From Oscillatoriaceae cyanobacterium M7585_C2015_266 (lineage in GTDB: Bacteria; Cyanobacteriota; Cyanobacteriia; Cyanobacteriales; Oscillatoriaceae), in assembly GCA_015295835.1 (NCBI GenBank), contig DVEG01000029.1, positions 62,001 to 126,000 on the forward strand: a DNA stretch of 64,000 nt, in the 5' to 3' direction. A model generated the notes under the pieces. That model searched no databases, was not told where the DNA came from, and saw nothing but the letters and a program-made list of their open reading frames with translations. Numbering within the stretch: position 1 is the stretch's first letter; each line of letters begins with the position of its first letter. Positions 1 through 8,522 of this stretch are shown one piece after another. The translations under genes and the position numbers were made by a program.

Positions 1-1378
1 TTTGCGCTTGTTTGGCGACGTATTCTACCTCAGAGCGCTCGCAGAAAGGCTTACCGTAGCGGAGGTTATTTTCGATGGTGGTGCTGAAGAGGAAACTGTC
101 TTGGGGAACACAGGCAATCGCTGCTCTTAACTCATGCAATTTCAACTCCGTAATATCGTATCCATCCAAAAACAACTGCCCCGGTTTAATATCCAGCAGT
201 CTTGGTATAGCGCTTGCGAGAGTGGACTTTCCCGAACCAATTGGCCCTACAATGGCCACTGTTTCTCCGGGCAAAATTTCAAAGCTAATCCCATCGAGGG
301 CAGGTTTGTCTGCACCGGGATAAGTATAAGTGAGCGAGCGCGCCGTCAGGCAACCCGCTACTGGCGCAGAAAACTGCACAGCACCGATACTATCCCGAAT
401 TTTTGGCTTTACGGAAAGAATCGACTCAATGCGAGCAATACTCACTTCTCCCCGCTGATAAGCCGTAATCGTAAAACCCAACAGCGCTGTTGGAAATACC
501 AACCTTTCTACATAAAGAATCAGGGCGATAAAATTACCCACTGTTAGTTCGCCTGTCTGAATCGCTCTCGCACCGAAAGTCAGCAAAACCAGCAAACTAA
601 CGCTTGCCAATCCTGCCAGAATCGGAAATAAAAGCGTGCGGGTTCTGGCTAAATTTAAATTCGCAGCTAGCAATTGCTCATTTGCTTCTCGGAAAGCGCG
701 GCGTTCGTTTTCTTCTTGGGCATAAATTTTAATCAGCGCAATGCCGCTCATGTCTTCCTGAATCAGCTCGCTGATTTCTGAGAGTTCTTGCTGCACACGC
801 ATCTGTTGATTGCGCAGGCTATCGGCAAAAAGCTGCACTAAAATTAGCATCAGCGGATAAACTGAAATCGCCAGCAAACTAAGCCGCAGGTGAATCGTCA
901 TCATTACCGGCAGCGTCAGCCCATAGGCAAATATTGTATTTGTTAAACTCAGTACAGCAAATCCGAGCAGCCGACGGATATTATCCACGTCGCTAGTGGC
1001 GCGGTTGATTAAATCACCTGTGGTTTTTTCAGAAAAATAAGATGGTTCTAGAGTTAGTATATGCTGGAAAATTTTCTGTTTGAGATCGAATTCCACTTGA
1101 CGCCCGACGCCAAACAGTAACATACGTGACGCTACCCGGATTGCCCACATGATGGTTGTCAGCACTAAAACCAGCAGTACATAGGGTAATATGGGTTGTA
1201 GGGAATCAACGGAGTGCGACTCTACTGTAAATTTGAGTTTGTCGATCGCATTGCGAATCAATAGGGGAATATAAATCCCCAATCCATTGACTATTAGCAA
1301 GGCAAGGATGCCCAAACTAGCTTTTTGCCAATAGGGGCGTAGGTAAGCAGCTAATTTTTGCAGTCGAGAGTGAGCCAT
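1..1378 (-). CDS. ABC transporter permease/ATP-binding protein (partial, C-terminus outside window)
   Basis: This is a half-size ABC exporter with a fused membrane domain and ATPase. Translation from the ATG at 1378 begins MAHSRLQKLAAYLRPYWQKA. It runs through a six-helix membrane region (roughly residues 20-310) into a nucleotide-binding domain with Walker A GPIGSGKST (encoded near 222-248) and a Q-loop context (CVPQDSFLFSTTIENNLRYG). The reading frame is still open at base 1, so the signature motif, Walker B and C-terminus lie outside the window. Family knowledge says such MsbA/MdlB-like proteins work as dimers exporting lipids, peptides or drugs. The substrate cannot be read from sequence. 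The gene is downstream of, and on the same strand as, two small membrane protein genes. Confidence 0.93.
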   Translation of the reverse strand, partial: MAHSRLQKLAAYLRPYWQKASLGILALLIVNGLGIYIPLLIRNAIDKLKFTVESHSVDSLQPILPYVLLVLVLTTIMWAIRVASRMLLFGVGRQVEFDLKQKIFQHILTLEPSYFSEKTTGDLINRATSDVDNIRRLLGFAVLSLTNTIFAYGLTLPVMMTIHLRLSLLAISVYPLMLILVQLFADSLRNQQMRVQQELSEISELIQEDMSGIALIKIYAQEENERRAFREANEQLLAANLNLARTRTLLFPILAGLASVSLLVLLTFGARAIQTGELTVGNFIALILYVERLVFPTALLGFTITAYQRGEVSIARIESILSVKPKIRDSIGAVQFSAPVAGCLTARSLTYTYPGADKPALDGISFEILPGETVAIVGPIGSGKSTLASAIPRLLDIKPGQLFLDGYDITELKLHELRAAIACVPQDSFLFSTTIENNLRYGKPFCERSEVEYVAKQAQ

Positions 1379-1482
1379 CTGTGAGAATTGAGGGGTAGAG
1401 TTAAAAAGCGGCACATAGCCTTATGGTAAACTGATTCAGAAACAGTGGCTAGATGTTATTATTAATTTTGTGATTTTTAGAG

Positions 1483-2049
1483 TTAATTGCGATCGCTTAT
1501 GTTTGTTTCTGATGGTTTTGGGCAAATCGTAAACGGATAGTAAAGTAGCGGCAAGCTTTTTTCTAAAACGCGACTTGTTGCATAAAGCCCTCTAGAACTT
1601 GGCACATAATCTACAATTCCTTGTCTCCCAGTTACGTTCACTGTTTGACCGATTTTTCCCCCCAGCCATTCAGCCGATGCCGGCATACTAGAAATCAGTA
1701 AAATCAGCAGGGCAGTGATTAGATTTTTTTTGATTTTTTTTCGCGATTCTTGGGCTTTTTTACCCTGCGGATCATCTTCTATTTTTCTATTTGCCTCTAA
1801 AAAACCTACGAGCAAAATTACAAGACATAATCCTAGTGGTTGGAGAGGAAATGTTAATACATTCCAAATCGATACTATGATTATGCAACCTGTATATTCT
1901 GGTAATCTTACTAAGAAAAAAACAACAACTGTAGCCAGAAATGCAATTATCAAATAGGTGCCGTAGTTTTTTTCAAAAAATTCTTTTAAAATCTGCCAAA
2001 GCAGAGCACCTATTAATAATAAAATCAAAAGATTGGTTATAGATAGCAT
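1483..2049 (-). CDS. Small membrane protein, paralogue of the next gene
   Basis: I do not recognise this family. Translation from the ATG at 2049 gives about 188 residues starting MLSITNLLILLLIGALLW. An in-frame start 36 codons upstream exists, but the paralogue at 2232-2828 begins with the matching MLNLTNLVILLLLGA, so 2049 is preferred. It has about four hydrophobic segments (near residues 5-20, 30-48, 60-85 and 105-125). A charged loop (about residues 85-105) follows helix three. A conserved tail resembles YVPSSRGLYATSRVLE...YYPF. Shared blocks with the neighbour include VSIW(N/Q)V(L/I)TFPL(Q/R)PLGLC. The pair probably arose by tandem duplication. Function is unknown. Confidence 0.7.
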   Translation of the reverse strand: MLSITNLLILLLIGALLWQILKEFFEKNYGTYLIIAFLATVVVFFLVRLPEYTGCIIIVSIWNVLTFPLQPLGLCLVILLVGFLEANRKIEDDPQGKKAQESRKKIKKNLITALLILLISSMPASAEWLGGKIGQTVNVTGRQGIVDYVPSSRGLYATSRVLEKSLPLLYYPFTICPKPSETNISDRN

Positions 2050-2231
2050 AAACTGGATAATTTTTCTTAAGATATGTCGCTGAAGACAAGCTTGTAAAAT
2101 CTCTTTGGAGTACCGAGCGCAAGCTTGTTTCAGCGGTATAATACACAGACTTTTCAATTTTTCCGGATAAATTTTTTATATTTTTTACCGCTTGTAATTT
2201 AAATTATATATTGTATATTTAAATATAAACA

Positions 2232-2828
2232 TTAAATAAAAAAAACGAGCTTGATTAGCAGCAGGAGCTGAACTATCTTGGAGGTGACGGTGGACAACGG
2301 CTCAGGGGCAAATTGACAAAAGTTAAAAGGATAATAAACAGGATATAAAAGACCTTCGAGAACGCGAGTGGTAGCTGAAAGACCTTGAATACTGGGAATG
2401 TAATTAGCAAATCCCGAACTTGTGGATATACGAATATCTTGACCTGTTATTCCAGCCAACCAACGAGCTGCTATGGGCGTACTGGAAAGTACTAATATTA
2501 CTAAGATCGCCATGAGACGCTCGGTCATTTTCTGGCGGGCTTTTTTATCTTCCTCTTGCTTTTTCATTCCTAGTAACCAAGTTAACAGTATAAGAACTAT
2601 ACACAGCCCCAAGGGTCTCAGTGGGAAAGTGATAACTTGCCATATAGATACAATTAAACTGCAATTTACAAAAGGCGGTAAGTTGACTATAAAAACTAAT
2701 AAAATGGTAAAAATTAACGCTGCTCTTAGATAATTTACGTAATTGTTTGTCAAAAAAATTTCTCTGATTATGGGAATAAGAAATGCACCAAGCAAAAGTA
2801 AAATAACTAAGTTAGTTAGATTTAACAT
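2232..2828 (-). CDS. Small membrane protein, tandem paralogue
   Basis: This 198-residue protein has four predicted hydrophobic segments and a charged cytoplasmic-looking loop (KKQEEDKKARQKMTER, about residues 89-104). It aligns with the downstream gene at 1483-2049 along its whole length: the N-terminal MLNLTNLVILLLLGA, the central block WQVITFPLRPLGLC, and the tail NYIPSIQGLSATTRVLE then YYPF. A short hydrophobic C-terminal extension (about residues 185-198) is absent from the paralogue. A 180 bp spacer separates the two genes. I cannot assign a known domain, and there are no enzyme motifs. A membrane-embedded accessory role is the most one can say. Confidence 0.7.
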   Translation of the reverse strand: MLNLTNLVILLLLGAFLIPIIREIFLTNNYVNYLRAALIFTILLVFIVNLPPFVNCSLIVSIWQVITFPLRPLGLCIVLILLTWLLGMKKQEEDKKARQKMTERLMAILVILVLSSTPIAARWLAGITGQDIRISTSSGFANYIPSIQGLSATTRVLEGLLYPVYYPFNFCQFAPEPLSTVTSKIVQLLLLIKLVFFI

Positions 2829-3152
2829 GATAATTTAAGCAATTTCTAGTAATAGCGGCGTTTTAGATAACTCTATCATAAAAGTTTGATTCTTATCTAG
2901 TAATTTTAAATAATTTTTTGCCTTAAATATAAGAGTAGATAATATAAAAGGTAAAATAATGTCGCGCTCGCATAGGGAGAAAAGATGGACATATTAACTG
3001 CGAGCGCAAGTGTATCAAAACGAACTGAGTGCGCCAATAGTATGTCTTGAGGAGTGAGGAGTATTTAGATTGTGTTAAGAAAAAACCAGTCAAAAAAACC
3101 GGGTTTTAAAGATAGCCTGTAAAAGCAGTTTTAACCCTCCCCCTTCTGGCTT
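2829..3152. other. Intergenic region with inverted GCGCTCGC pair
   Basis: No gene is visible in these 324 bases. The stretch is A+T-rich apart from two copies of the octamer discussed in the findings. They are in opposite orientation (GCGCTCGCA at 2964-2972, TGCGAGCGC at 2999-3007) and could form a perfect 9-bp stem with a 26-nt loop. Near 3083-3108 a short AAAACC...GGTTTT inverted repeat lies downstream of the phosphotransferase gene and could act as its terminator on the minus strand. Confidence 0.5.
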
Positions 3153-4643
3153 TTAAGTACGGCTTTTTAATTGATTCTGAATTGCCTGAATCACGGTTTG
3201 AATAGTTTTAACGCGGGCGTAGTATTTATTATTGCCTGGAACAATAGTCCAAGGTGCCGTCGGGGTACTGGTGCGCTGAATCATTTGATTAACGGCAACA
3301 TGGTAAAAAGGCCACTTTTCACGGTTGCGCCAGTCTTCCGAAGTGAGTTTATGCTGTTTAAACGGATTATTCTGACGTTCGGTAAACCGTTTCAGTTGTT
3401 CTTCTGGGCTAATATGCAGCCAGATTTTTACTAACACGCAGCCGGCGCTTGTGAGTTGCTCTTCAAACTCGTTGATTTCTTGATAGGCACGACGCCATTC
3501 GGCGTCAGTAGCAAATCCCTCAATCCGCTCGATCAAAACCCGCCCATACCAAGAGCGATCAAAAATACCGATGCTGCCGGCTGGCGGTAAGCGCCGCCAA
3601 AACCGCCAAAGGTAGTGGTAGGCTTTTTCCTCATCCGTGGGAGCGGCAAAAGCGTTGACTATATAGCTACGAGGATCGAGAACGTCTGTTAAGCGCTTGA
3701 TGGCTCCACCTTTGCCGGCGGCATCCCACCCTTCAAATAGCACGATCACAGGTATTTGGTGTTGGTGAATACTCAGTTGCAGCTTCAGCAGTTGCGCTTG
3801 TTCTTTTCGCAACTGTTTTTTGTATTCTTCTTTAGAGAGGCTCTGGCTGAGATCTACTTGAGATAAATAATCCGGTTCGCCGGGTTCTAGGCGCTCTTGG
3901 GGGGGCAAGCGCAAGGGGACAACGCAAGCTTGCAGGCGAGCGAGAGCATGGGTGAGGGTTGCCGCCATTGTTGTAAGCACTTTGACGCGCGCCCAGCGCC
4001 GACAGTCCCCTTCTACAAGGGTCCAAGGCGCATGACCAGTGCTGGTGTGAATGACCATTTCTTCGGCAAAGGCTTTATATTGATCGTAATGTTTAGCTTG
4101 TTGCCAGTCTTCTGGGCGCACCCGCCATGCGGCAAGTTCGTCTTTGGCGGCTTTTTTCAGGCGGCGTTTCAATTCTTTTTTGCTCAGGTGAATCCAGAAT
4201 TTGGCGAGCGCCGCCCCATCATCGGCTAGTTGGCGCTCAAAGGCATTGATCTGCCGCATAATGCTACTGGCGCGAGTTTCGCTCACTTGTTCTAAAAGTC
4301 GGTCTTCTAAAACATGCGTGTACCAACTGTGATAAAAAATACCTATGCTTCCCCGCGCCGGCAATTTCTGCCAATATCGCCACAAAAATGGATAGCGGCG
4401 TTCAGTTTCGCTGGGCGGCCAAATCGGGTGAACTTGGAACCCTCGTGGATCCATATATCCTATCATTTTTTTTACCAGTGAGCCTTTGCCCGCAGCAGCC
4501 CAGCCTTCTAGTACTACTATGGTGGGTAATTTTTTCTCCCAACAAGCTTGCTGCAGCGATCGCAACTTCTGCATTAGGGCTTCTATCTGGGTTTTGTAGC
4601 TTTCTTTATCCAGGGAAAGTGTCAAGTCTAGGGTGTCTAACAT
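3153..4643 (-). CDS. pap: Two-domain polyphosphate kinase 2; polyphosphate:AMP phosphotransferase
   Basis: The 496-residue protein is two fused PPK2 P-loop kinase domains. The N-terminal domain has Walker A GWAAAGKGS at residues 47-55 and the C-terminal domain has GWDAAGKGG at 305-313. The C-terminal copy has the canonical lid/Walker B region GIFDRSWYGRV (about 359-369). The N-terminal copy reads GIFYHSWYTHV, lacking the conserved Asp-Arg, so it is probably catalytically weak or structural. In this family two-domain enzymes use polyphosphate to convert AMP to ADP, linking polyphosphate stores to energy charge. The gene stands alone, with long spacers on both sides. The specificity for AMP is inferred from the two-domain architecture. 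Confidence 0.9.
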   Translation of the reverse strand: MLDTLDLTLSLDKESYKTQIEALMQKLRSLQQACWEKKLPTIVVLEGWAAAGKGSLVKKMIGYMDPRGFQVHPIWPPSETERRYPFLWRYWQKLPARGSIGIFYHSWYTHVLEDRLLEQVSETRASSIMRQINAFERQLADDGAALAKFWIHLSKKELKRRLKKAAKDELAAWRVRPEDWQQAKHYDQYKAFAEEMVIHTSTGHAPWTLVEGDCRRWARVKVLTTMAATLTHALARLQACVVPLRLPPQERLEPGEPDYLSQVDLSQSLSKEEYKKQLRKEQAQLLKLQLSIHQHQIPVIVLFEGWDAAGKGGAIKRLTDVLDPRSYIVNAFAAPTDEEKAYHYLWRFWRRLPPAGSIGIFDRSWYGRVLIERIEGFATDAEWRRAYQEINEFEEQLTSAGCVLVKIWLHISPEEQLKRFTERQNNPFKQHKLTSEDWRNREKWPFYHVAVNQMIQRTSTPTAPWTIVPGNNKYYARVKTIQTVIQAIQNQLKSRT

Positions 4644-4872
4644 CTGTTTGTATTAGTCGCTTTCAAAAGTCAGAGTAAATGCTACCGCGCTCGCAAATAG
4701 TTATTGTCAAAAGCTTCCTCAAGTGTTATCTTATCTAAATGGTAGAGACAAGTTTCAGTAAAACTCCACTGGCGAAATAAAAAAGTTTAACGATGCCCAA
4801 TTTCTTTAACAGCAACACCATACAATCGCTACGTCTTAGCTCGTAAACAACTGAATTAAAAAGGTATCGAAA

Positions 4873-5871
4873 GTGTCGCCAACAAAACCAACTATTCTAG
4901 TTACCGGCGGTGCCGGTTATATTGGCTCCCATGCAGTGCGAGCTCTGCAGCGTGCAGGCTATGGAGTGATTATTCTAGACAACTTGGTTTATGGGCATCG
5001 GGAAATCGCAGAAGATGTACTCCGCGCTCAACTAATTATCGGAGATACCCGCGATCGCCCCCTTTTGGACGAACTATTTCAAACCTACGATATCGCCGCT
5101 GTCATGCATTTTTCTGCCTTTGCTTATGTCGGAGAATCAGTAACTGATCCCGCTAAATATTACCGCAACAATGTCAGCGGCACACTCACACTCTTGGAAG
5201 CAATGGTAGCCGCTAATGTTAAAATTTTTGTCTTTTCTTCTACTTGCGCTACCTATGGCATTCCCCAGGTAATTCCTATTCCCGAAGAGCATCCCCAAAA
5301 TCCTATTAATCCCTACGGTGCTAGTAAGTTAATGGTAGAGCGTATTCTAGCAGATTTTGATCTAGCTTACCAGTTTAAATCTGTGAGTTTTCGATATTTT
5401 AATGCTGCCGGCGCCGATCCCTCTGGAATGCTCGGAGAAGATCACAATCCAGAAACCCATTTAATTCCACTGGCATTAATGACAGCATTGGGCAAGCAAG
5501 AATATCTCTCGGTATTCGGAACAGATTACCCCACTGAAGACGGAACTTGTATTCGCGATTATATTCACGTCAATGATATAGCTTCGGCGCATATTTTAGG
5601 CTTGGAATACTTGCTACAAGGCGGCAAAACAGATGCATTTAATTTGGGAAATGGCTCTGGTTTTTCCGTAAAAGAAGTAATTGAAACTGTAAGAGAAGTA
5701 ACAAAACGCCCCGTTAAGGTGATAGAATGCGCTCGCCGCCCAGGCGATCCCCCCATTCTCGTGGGCAGTAGCGAAAAAGCAAGAAAAATACTCGGCTGGA
5801 ATCCTCAATATCCCGATTTGAAAGAAATTATTACTCATGCCTGGCAGTGGCACCAACGCCGTCACGGGTGA
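4873..5871 (+). CDS. galE: UDP-glucose 4-epimerase
   Basis: This 332-residue extended short-chain dehydrogenase interconverts UDP-glucose and UDP-galactose, supplying galactose units for cell-surface polysaccharides and galactolipids. The NAD-binding GGAGYIG motif is at residues 12-18. The catalytic set is seen in SSTCATYG and in YGASK (about 150-156), and the length matches the family. The start is a GTG at 4873, because the Rossmann strand begins only a few residues later and an AAAAAGG sequence lies upstream. It is monocistronic here. Other members of the extended SDR family act on related nucleotide sugars, but the overall pattern (HFSAFAYVGESV, NLGNGSG) is typical GalE. Confidence 0.93.
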   Translation: MSPTKPTILVTGGAGYIGSHAVRALQRAGYGVIILDNLVYGHREIAEDVLRAQLIIGDTRDRPLLDELFQTYDIAAVMHFSAFAYVGESVTDPAKYYRNNVSGTLTLLEAMVAANVKIFVFSSTCATYGIPQVIPIPEEHPQNPINPYGASKLMVERILADFDLAYQFKSVSFRYFNAAGADPSGMLGEDHNPETHLIPLALMTALGKQEYLSVFGTDYPTEDGTCIRDYIHVNDIASAHILGLEYLLQGGKTDAFNLGNGSGFSVKEVIETVREVTKRPVKVIECARRPGDPPILVGSSEKARKILGWNPQYPDLKEIITHAWQWHQRRHG

Positions 5872-6206
5872 TATTATCGTAGAATTAATAGCCAGGATTT
5901 GGTGATTTGCAGGGAGAAGTTGATAGGGTAGCAATTTGTGTTAAAATAAAAGAAAATAAAAGAAAGTATCCGAGGGCGATCGCTCCAATATCTTATTCAA
6001 CTCTATCAGCAGTTTCAGATATTATAATCCCCAATCCATAAAATTAAAATATGCCGTTTCGCTTCCAGCCCCACCCGTACTGTAGCTTTCGACTATGGCA
6101 TTCAAATCTGCGGCGGCGATCGCAAATACTCTATTAAAATTGTAGAATTTAAAATAAATATCCAGATTTAACTAAATTTTGTATCAAAATATACAAATTT
6201 CCCAAC
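5872..6206. other. Intergenic region, no gene seen
   Basis: These 335 bases separate galE from the next same-strand gene. They contain two HIP1 palindromes (5976-5983 and 6116-6123) and otherwise A+T-rich sequence. A 27-codon ORF near 6051 has no features that support it as a gene. No terminator hairpin with a T-tract is obvious. Confidence 0.4.
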
Positions 6207-6626
6207 ATGCAGGTAATTAACTCCGTAGAATCTCCCGCAGCTAAATCGCTCATCTATCCCCCCCACACCATCAAACGAGCCGAGCGGGCAATACGCTGTG
6301 CCCCCTTTTCCAAAAAGCTATATACAACAATGCTTACCCAAAGCGTTTCTATAGGAAGCATTACCGGAGAATCAGGAGTGCAACTTGGCTACACGCGCTC
6401 GCCCAAAAGCGAACTTGCCGCCGACAGCGCCCTTTCATGGCTAATTCAAGTCGGGCTCCTGCGGCGAGAAGTCGATGGCCAGGGTCTCACCGACAGTTTT
6501 CGTCTCACCCCCTTGGGGCGTCAACTCGTAGAAAAATGGCAAGCGCAAGAAGAAAATTGGCTAACCCCCACTTTCAAAGATCGCTTCTTAAACGCCCTTA
6601 GTCGTTGGTTACGTCTACCCCTCTAA
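6207..6626 (+). CDS. Npun_F0494-type conserved cyanobacterial protein
   Basis: This 139-residue soluble protein looks like a member of the cyanobacterial family named after Npun_F0494. Recognisable blocks are YPPHTIKRAERAIRCAPF near residues 17-34, GVQLGYT near 56-62, and SELAADSALSWLIQVGLLRREVDG followed by DSFRLTPLGRQLVE, about 68-111. The second half resembles a winged-helix fold, with a helix, LLRRE wing strand and RLTPLGRQLV ending typical of transcription-regulator-like proteins. A DNA-binding role is only inference. It lies between galE and cobQ with 136 bp to cobQ, so a shared operon is possible but unproven. Confidence 0.75.
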   Translation: MQVINSVESPAAKSLIYPPHTIKRAERAIRCAPFSKKLYTTMLTQSVSIGSITGESGVQLGYTRSPKSELAADSALSWLIQVGLLRREVDGQGLTDSFRLTPLGRQLVEKWQAQEENWLTPTFKDRFLNALSRWLRLPL

Positions 6627-6762
6627 AACCAACAAATAGCACTTCACCAACTCCCCATGTTTCTGTTTTTTAGTCTATAGCGCCTATAATCCAGTTATGC
6701 CCAAACTGTAATAACATCCACAAAAAGCTACTAGCTGTAAGCTCAAGCGCCGCTCGCTGATT

Positions 6763-8229
6763 ATGAAAGCAATTATGGTAGTGGGAACGACTTCCCACGC
6801 TGGAAAATCAATACTGACTACCGCGCTGTGCCGACTGCTCGCACAAAGGGGATGGCGAGTAGCACCATTTAAAGGCCAAAACATGGCCCTAAATGCCTAC
6901 GTAACCGCTGATGGCGGCGAGATTGGTTACGCTCAGGCAGTACAAGCTTGGGCTGCCGGCGTCACCCCATGGGTGGAAATGAACCCAATCTTATTAAAAC
7001 CTCAAGGAGATATGACTTCCCAAGTGATATTAAAAGGTAAAGTCGTCGGCAAAGTCAGCGCTCAAGAATATTACGATAAATATTTTGATTTAGGATGGGC
7101 AGCGATCGTTGAATCCCTCAAGCACTTGTCAAGCGAATTTGACTTACTCATCTGTGAAGGAGCCGGCAGCCCTGCTGAAATTAATCTCAAGCACCGCGAT
7201 CTCACGAATATGCGAGTAGCTAAATATTTAAAGGCTAATACCCTACTGGTTGTAGATATCGATCGCGGCGGCGCTTTTGCTCACGTTATCGGCACTCTGG
7301 AGCTTCTTGAGCCTGACGAACGAGAGCTGATAAAAGGCATCGTCATTAATAAATTTCGCGGGCAGCGCGAACTCCTACAACCAGGAATCGACTGGCTAGA
7401 AAAACGTACCGGTATCCCCGTTGTCGGCATCATACCCTGGATAGAAGAAATTTTCTCAGCAGAAGACTCCCTTTCTTTACTCGATCGCCCCCATCGCAAA
7501 CTTCACAGCGAACTCACCATTGCTATAATCCGCCTGCCTCGCATTTCCAATTTCACCGACTTTGATCCCCTGGAAGCAGAAACTACAGTGACAGTGAAAT
7601 ATATTAACCCCAAACAAACCTTGGGACATCCAGACGCCGTGATTCTTCCAGGCACCAAAACTACAATCTCTGATTTGCTGGTTCTTAAGCAAACCGGCAT
7701 GGCAGAAGCAATTAAAAATTATGTCGCTGCTGGGGGTACGGTTATGGGGATTTGTGGAGGATTTCAGATGCTCGGAGAATTCCTTGCTGATCCTGATGCG
7801 CTCGAAGGGGAAGAAGGGCGATTTGAAGGGTTAGGACTTTTACCTATCAGAACTCTGATTACTCCCCAAAAAATAACTCGTCAGCGCCAAGTCACTTCTA
7901 CTTACCCCCAAGAAGGTTTGCCTATTGTCGGCTATGAAATTCATCAAGGGCGTACTCAGATTCTGGAAAATAAAACAACTCAACCTTTGTTTGATGATCC
8001 AACTTTGGGTATTGTCGATATCCAGCAATCTGTTTGGGGCACCTACCTACACGGTTTATTTGATAATGGTCCTTGGCGAAGGGCATGGTTAAATTATTTG
8101 CGTCAACAGCGGGGGCTTCCTTCTCTGCCAACGGGTATTCCTAACTACCGCGAGCAGCGCGAAACTATGTTGAATTCTCTCGCTGAGATTGTTTCAAAAC
8201 ATTTGGATTTAACACCAATTCTGTCTTAA
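6763..8229 (+). CDS. cobQ: Cobyric acid synthase
   Basis: CobQ performs four glutamine-dependent amidations of adenosylcobyrinic acid a,c-diamide to make adenosylcobyric acid in cobalamin (pseudocobalamin in many cyanobacteria) synthesis. The 488-residue length is normal. The N-terminal P-loop-like ATP domain begins MVVGTTSHAGKS (about residues 5-16) followed by PFKGQNMALNA. The C-terminal class I glutamine amidotransferase domain carries the catalytic-cysteine motif GICGGFQMLG (about 328-337) and the histidine motif YLHGLFDN. A small 2Fe-2S protein gene follows after only nine bases, suggesting co-transcription. cobU, for a later step of the same pathway, is in this window at 56152. Confidence 0.95.
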   Translation: MKAIMVVGTTSHAGKSILTTALCRLLAQRGWRVAPFKGQNMALNAYVTADGGEIGYAQAVQAWAAGVTPWVEMNPILLKPQGDMTSQVILKGKVVGKVSAQEYYDKYFDLGWAAIVESLKHLSSEFDLLICEGAGSPAEINLKHRDLTNMRVAKYLKANTLLVVDIDRGGAFAHVIGTLELLEPDERELIKGIVINKFRGQRELLQPGIDWLEKRTGIPVVGIIPWIEEIFSAEDSLSLLDRPHRKLHSELTIAIIRLPRISNFTDFDPLEAETTVTVKYINPKQTLGHPDAVILPGTKTTISDLLVLKQTGMAEAIKNYVAAGGTVMGICGGFQMLGEFLADPDALEGEEGRFEGLGLLPIRTLITPQKITRQRQVTSTYPQEGLPIVGYEIHQGRTQILENKTTQPLFDDPTLGIVDIQQSVWGTYLHGLFDNGPWRRAWLNYLRQQRGLPSLPTGIPNYREQRETMLNSLAEIVSKHLDLTPILS

Positions 8230-8238
8230 TAATTAGCC

Positions 8239-8478
8239 ATGAGTGTTAAAATTCGATTCTTACCAGATGATGTTGTTGTTGTTGCTGAAGTGGGAGAACC
8301 GCTATTAGAGGTGGCTTCCCGTGCTGGCGTTGAGATTCCTACTGGCTGCCTAATGGGTTCCTGTCACGCCTGCGAAGTTGAAATTGATGGTGGCGCAATC
8401 ATCTGTTCTTGCATTACGGCAGTGCCGCCCGGAAAAACGCAAATGACTGTTAATCTTAATTTTGATCCCATTTGGTAG
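8239..8478 (+). CDS. Small 2Fe-2S ferredoxin-like protein
   Basis: This 79-residue protein has a plant-type ferredoxin signature with Cys37, Cys42 and Cys45 in GCLMGSCHACEVE (CX4CX2C). The expected fourth ligand is normally about 29 residues later. Here the only candidates are Cys56 and Cys58, in IICSCIT, giving an unusually short spacing and a truncated fold. Small proteins with this compact layout are found in cyanobacteria and are annotated as 2Fe-2S cluster-binding. The gene starts nine bases after cobQ, so the two are probably co-transcribed. A link to corrinoid metabolism, for example as a reductant, is inferred from position only. Confidence 0.85.
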   Translation: MSVKIRFLPDDVVVVAEVGEPLLEVASRAGVEIPTGCLMGSCHACEVEIDGGAIICSCITAVPPGKTQMTVNLNFDPIW

Positions 8479-8522
8479 CAAATTTTAGCAAATATAAAAA
8501 CGCTGATTAGGAATATATTTTT

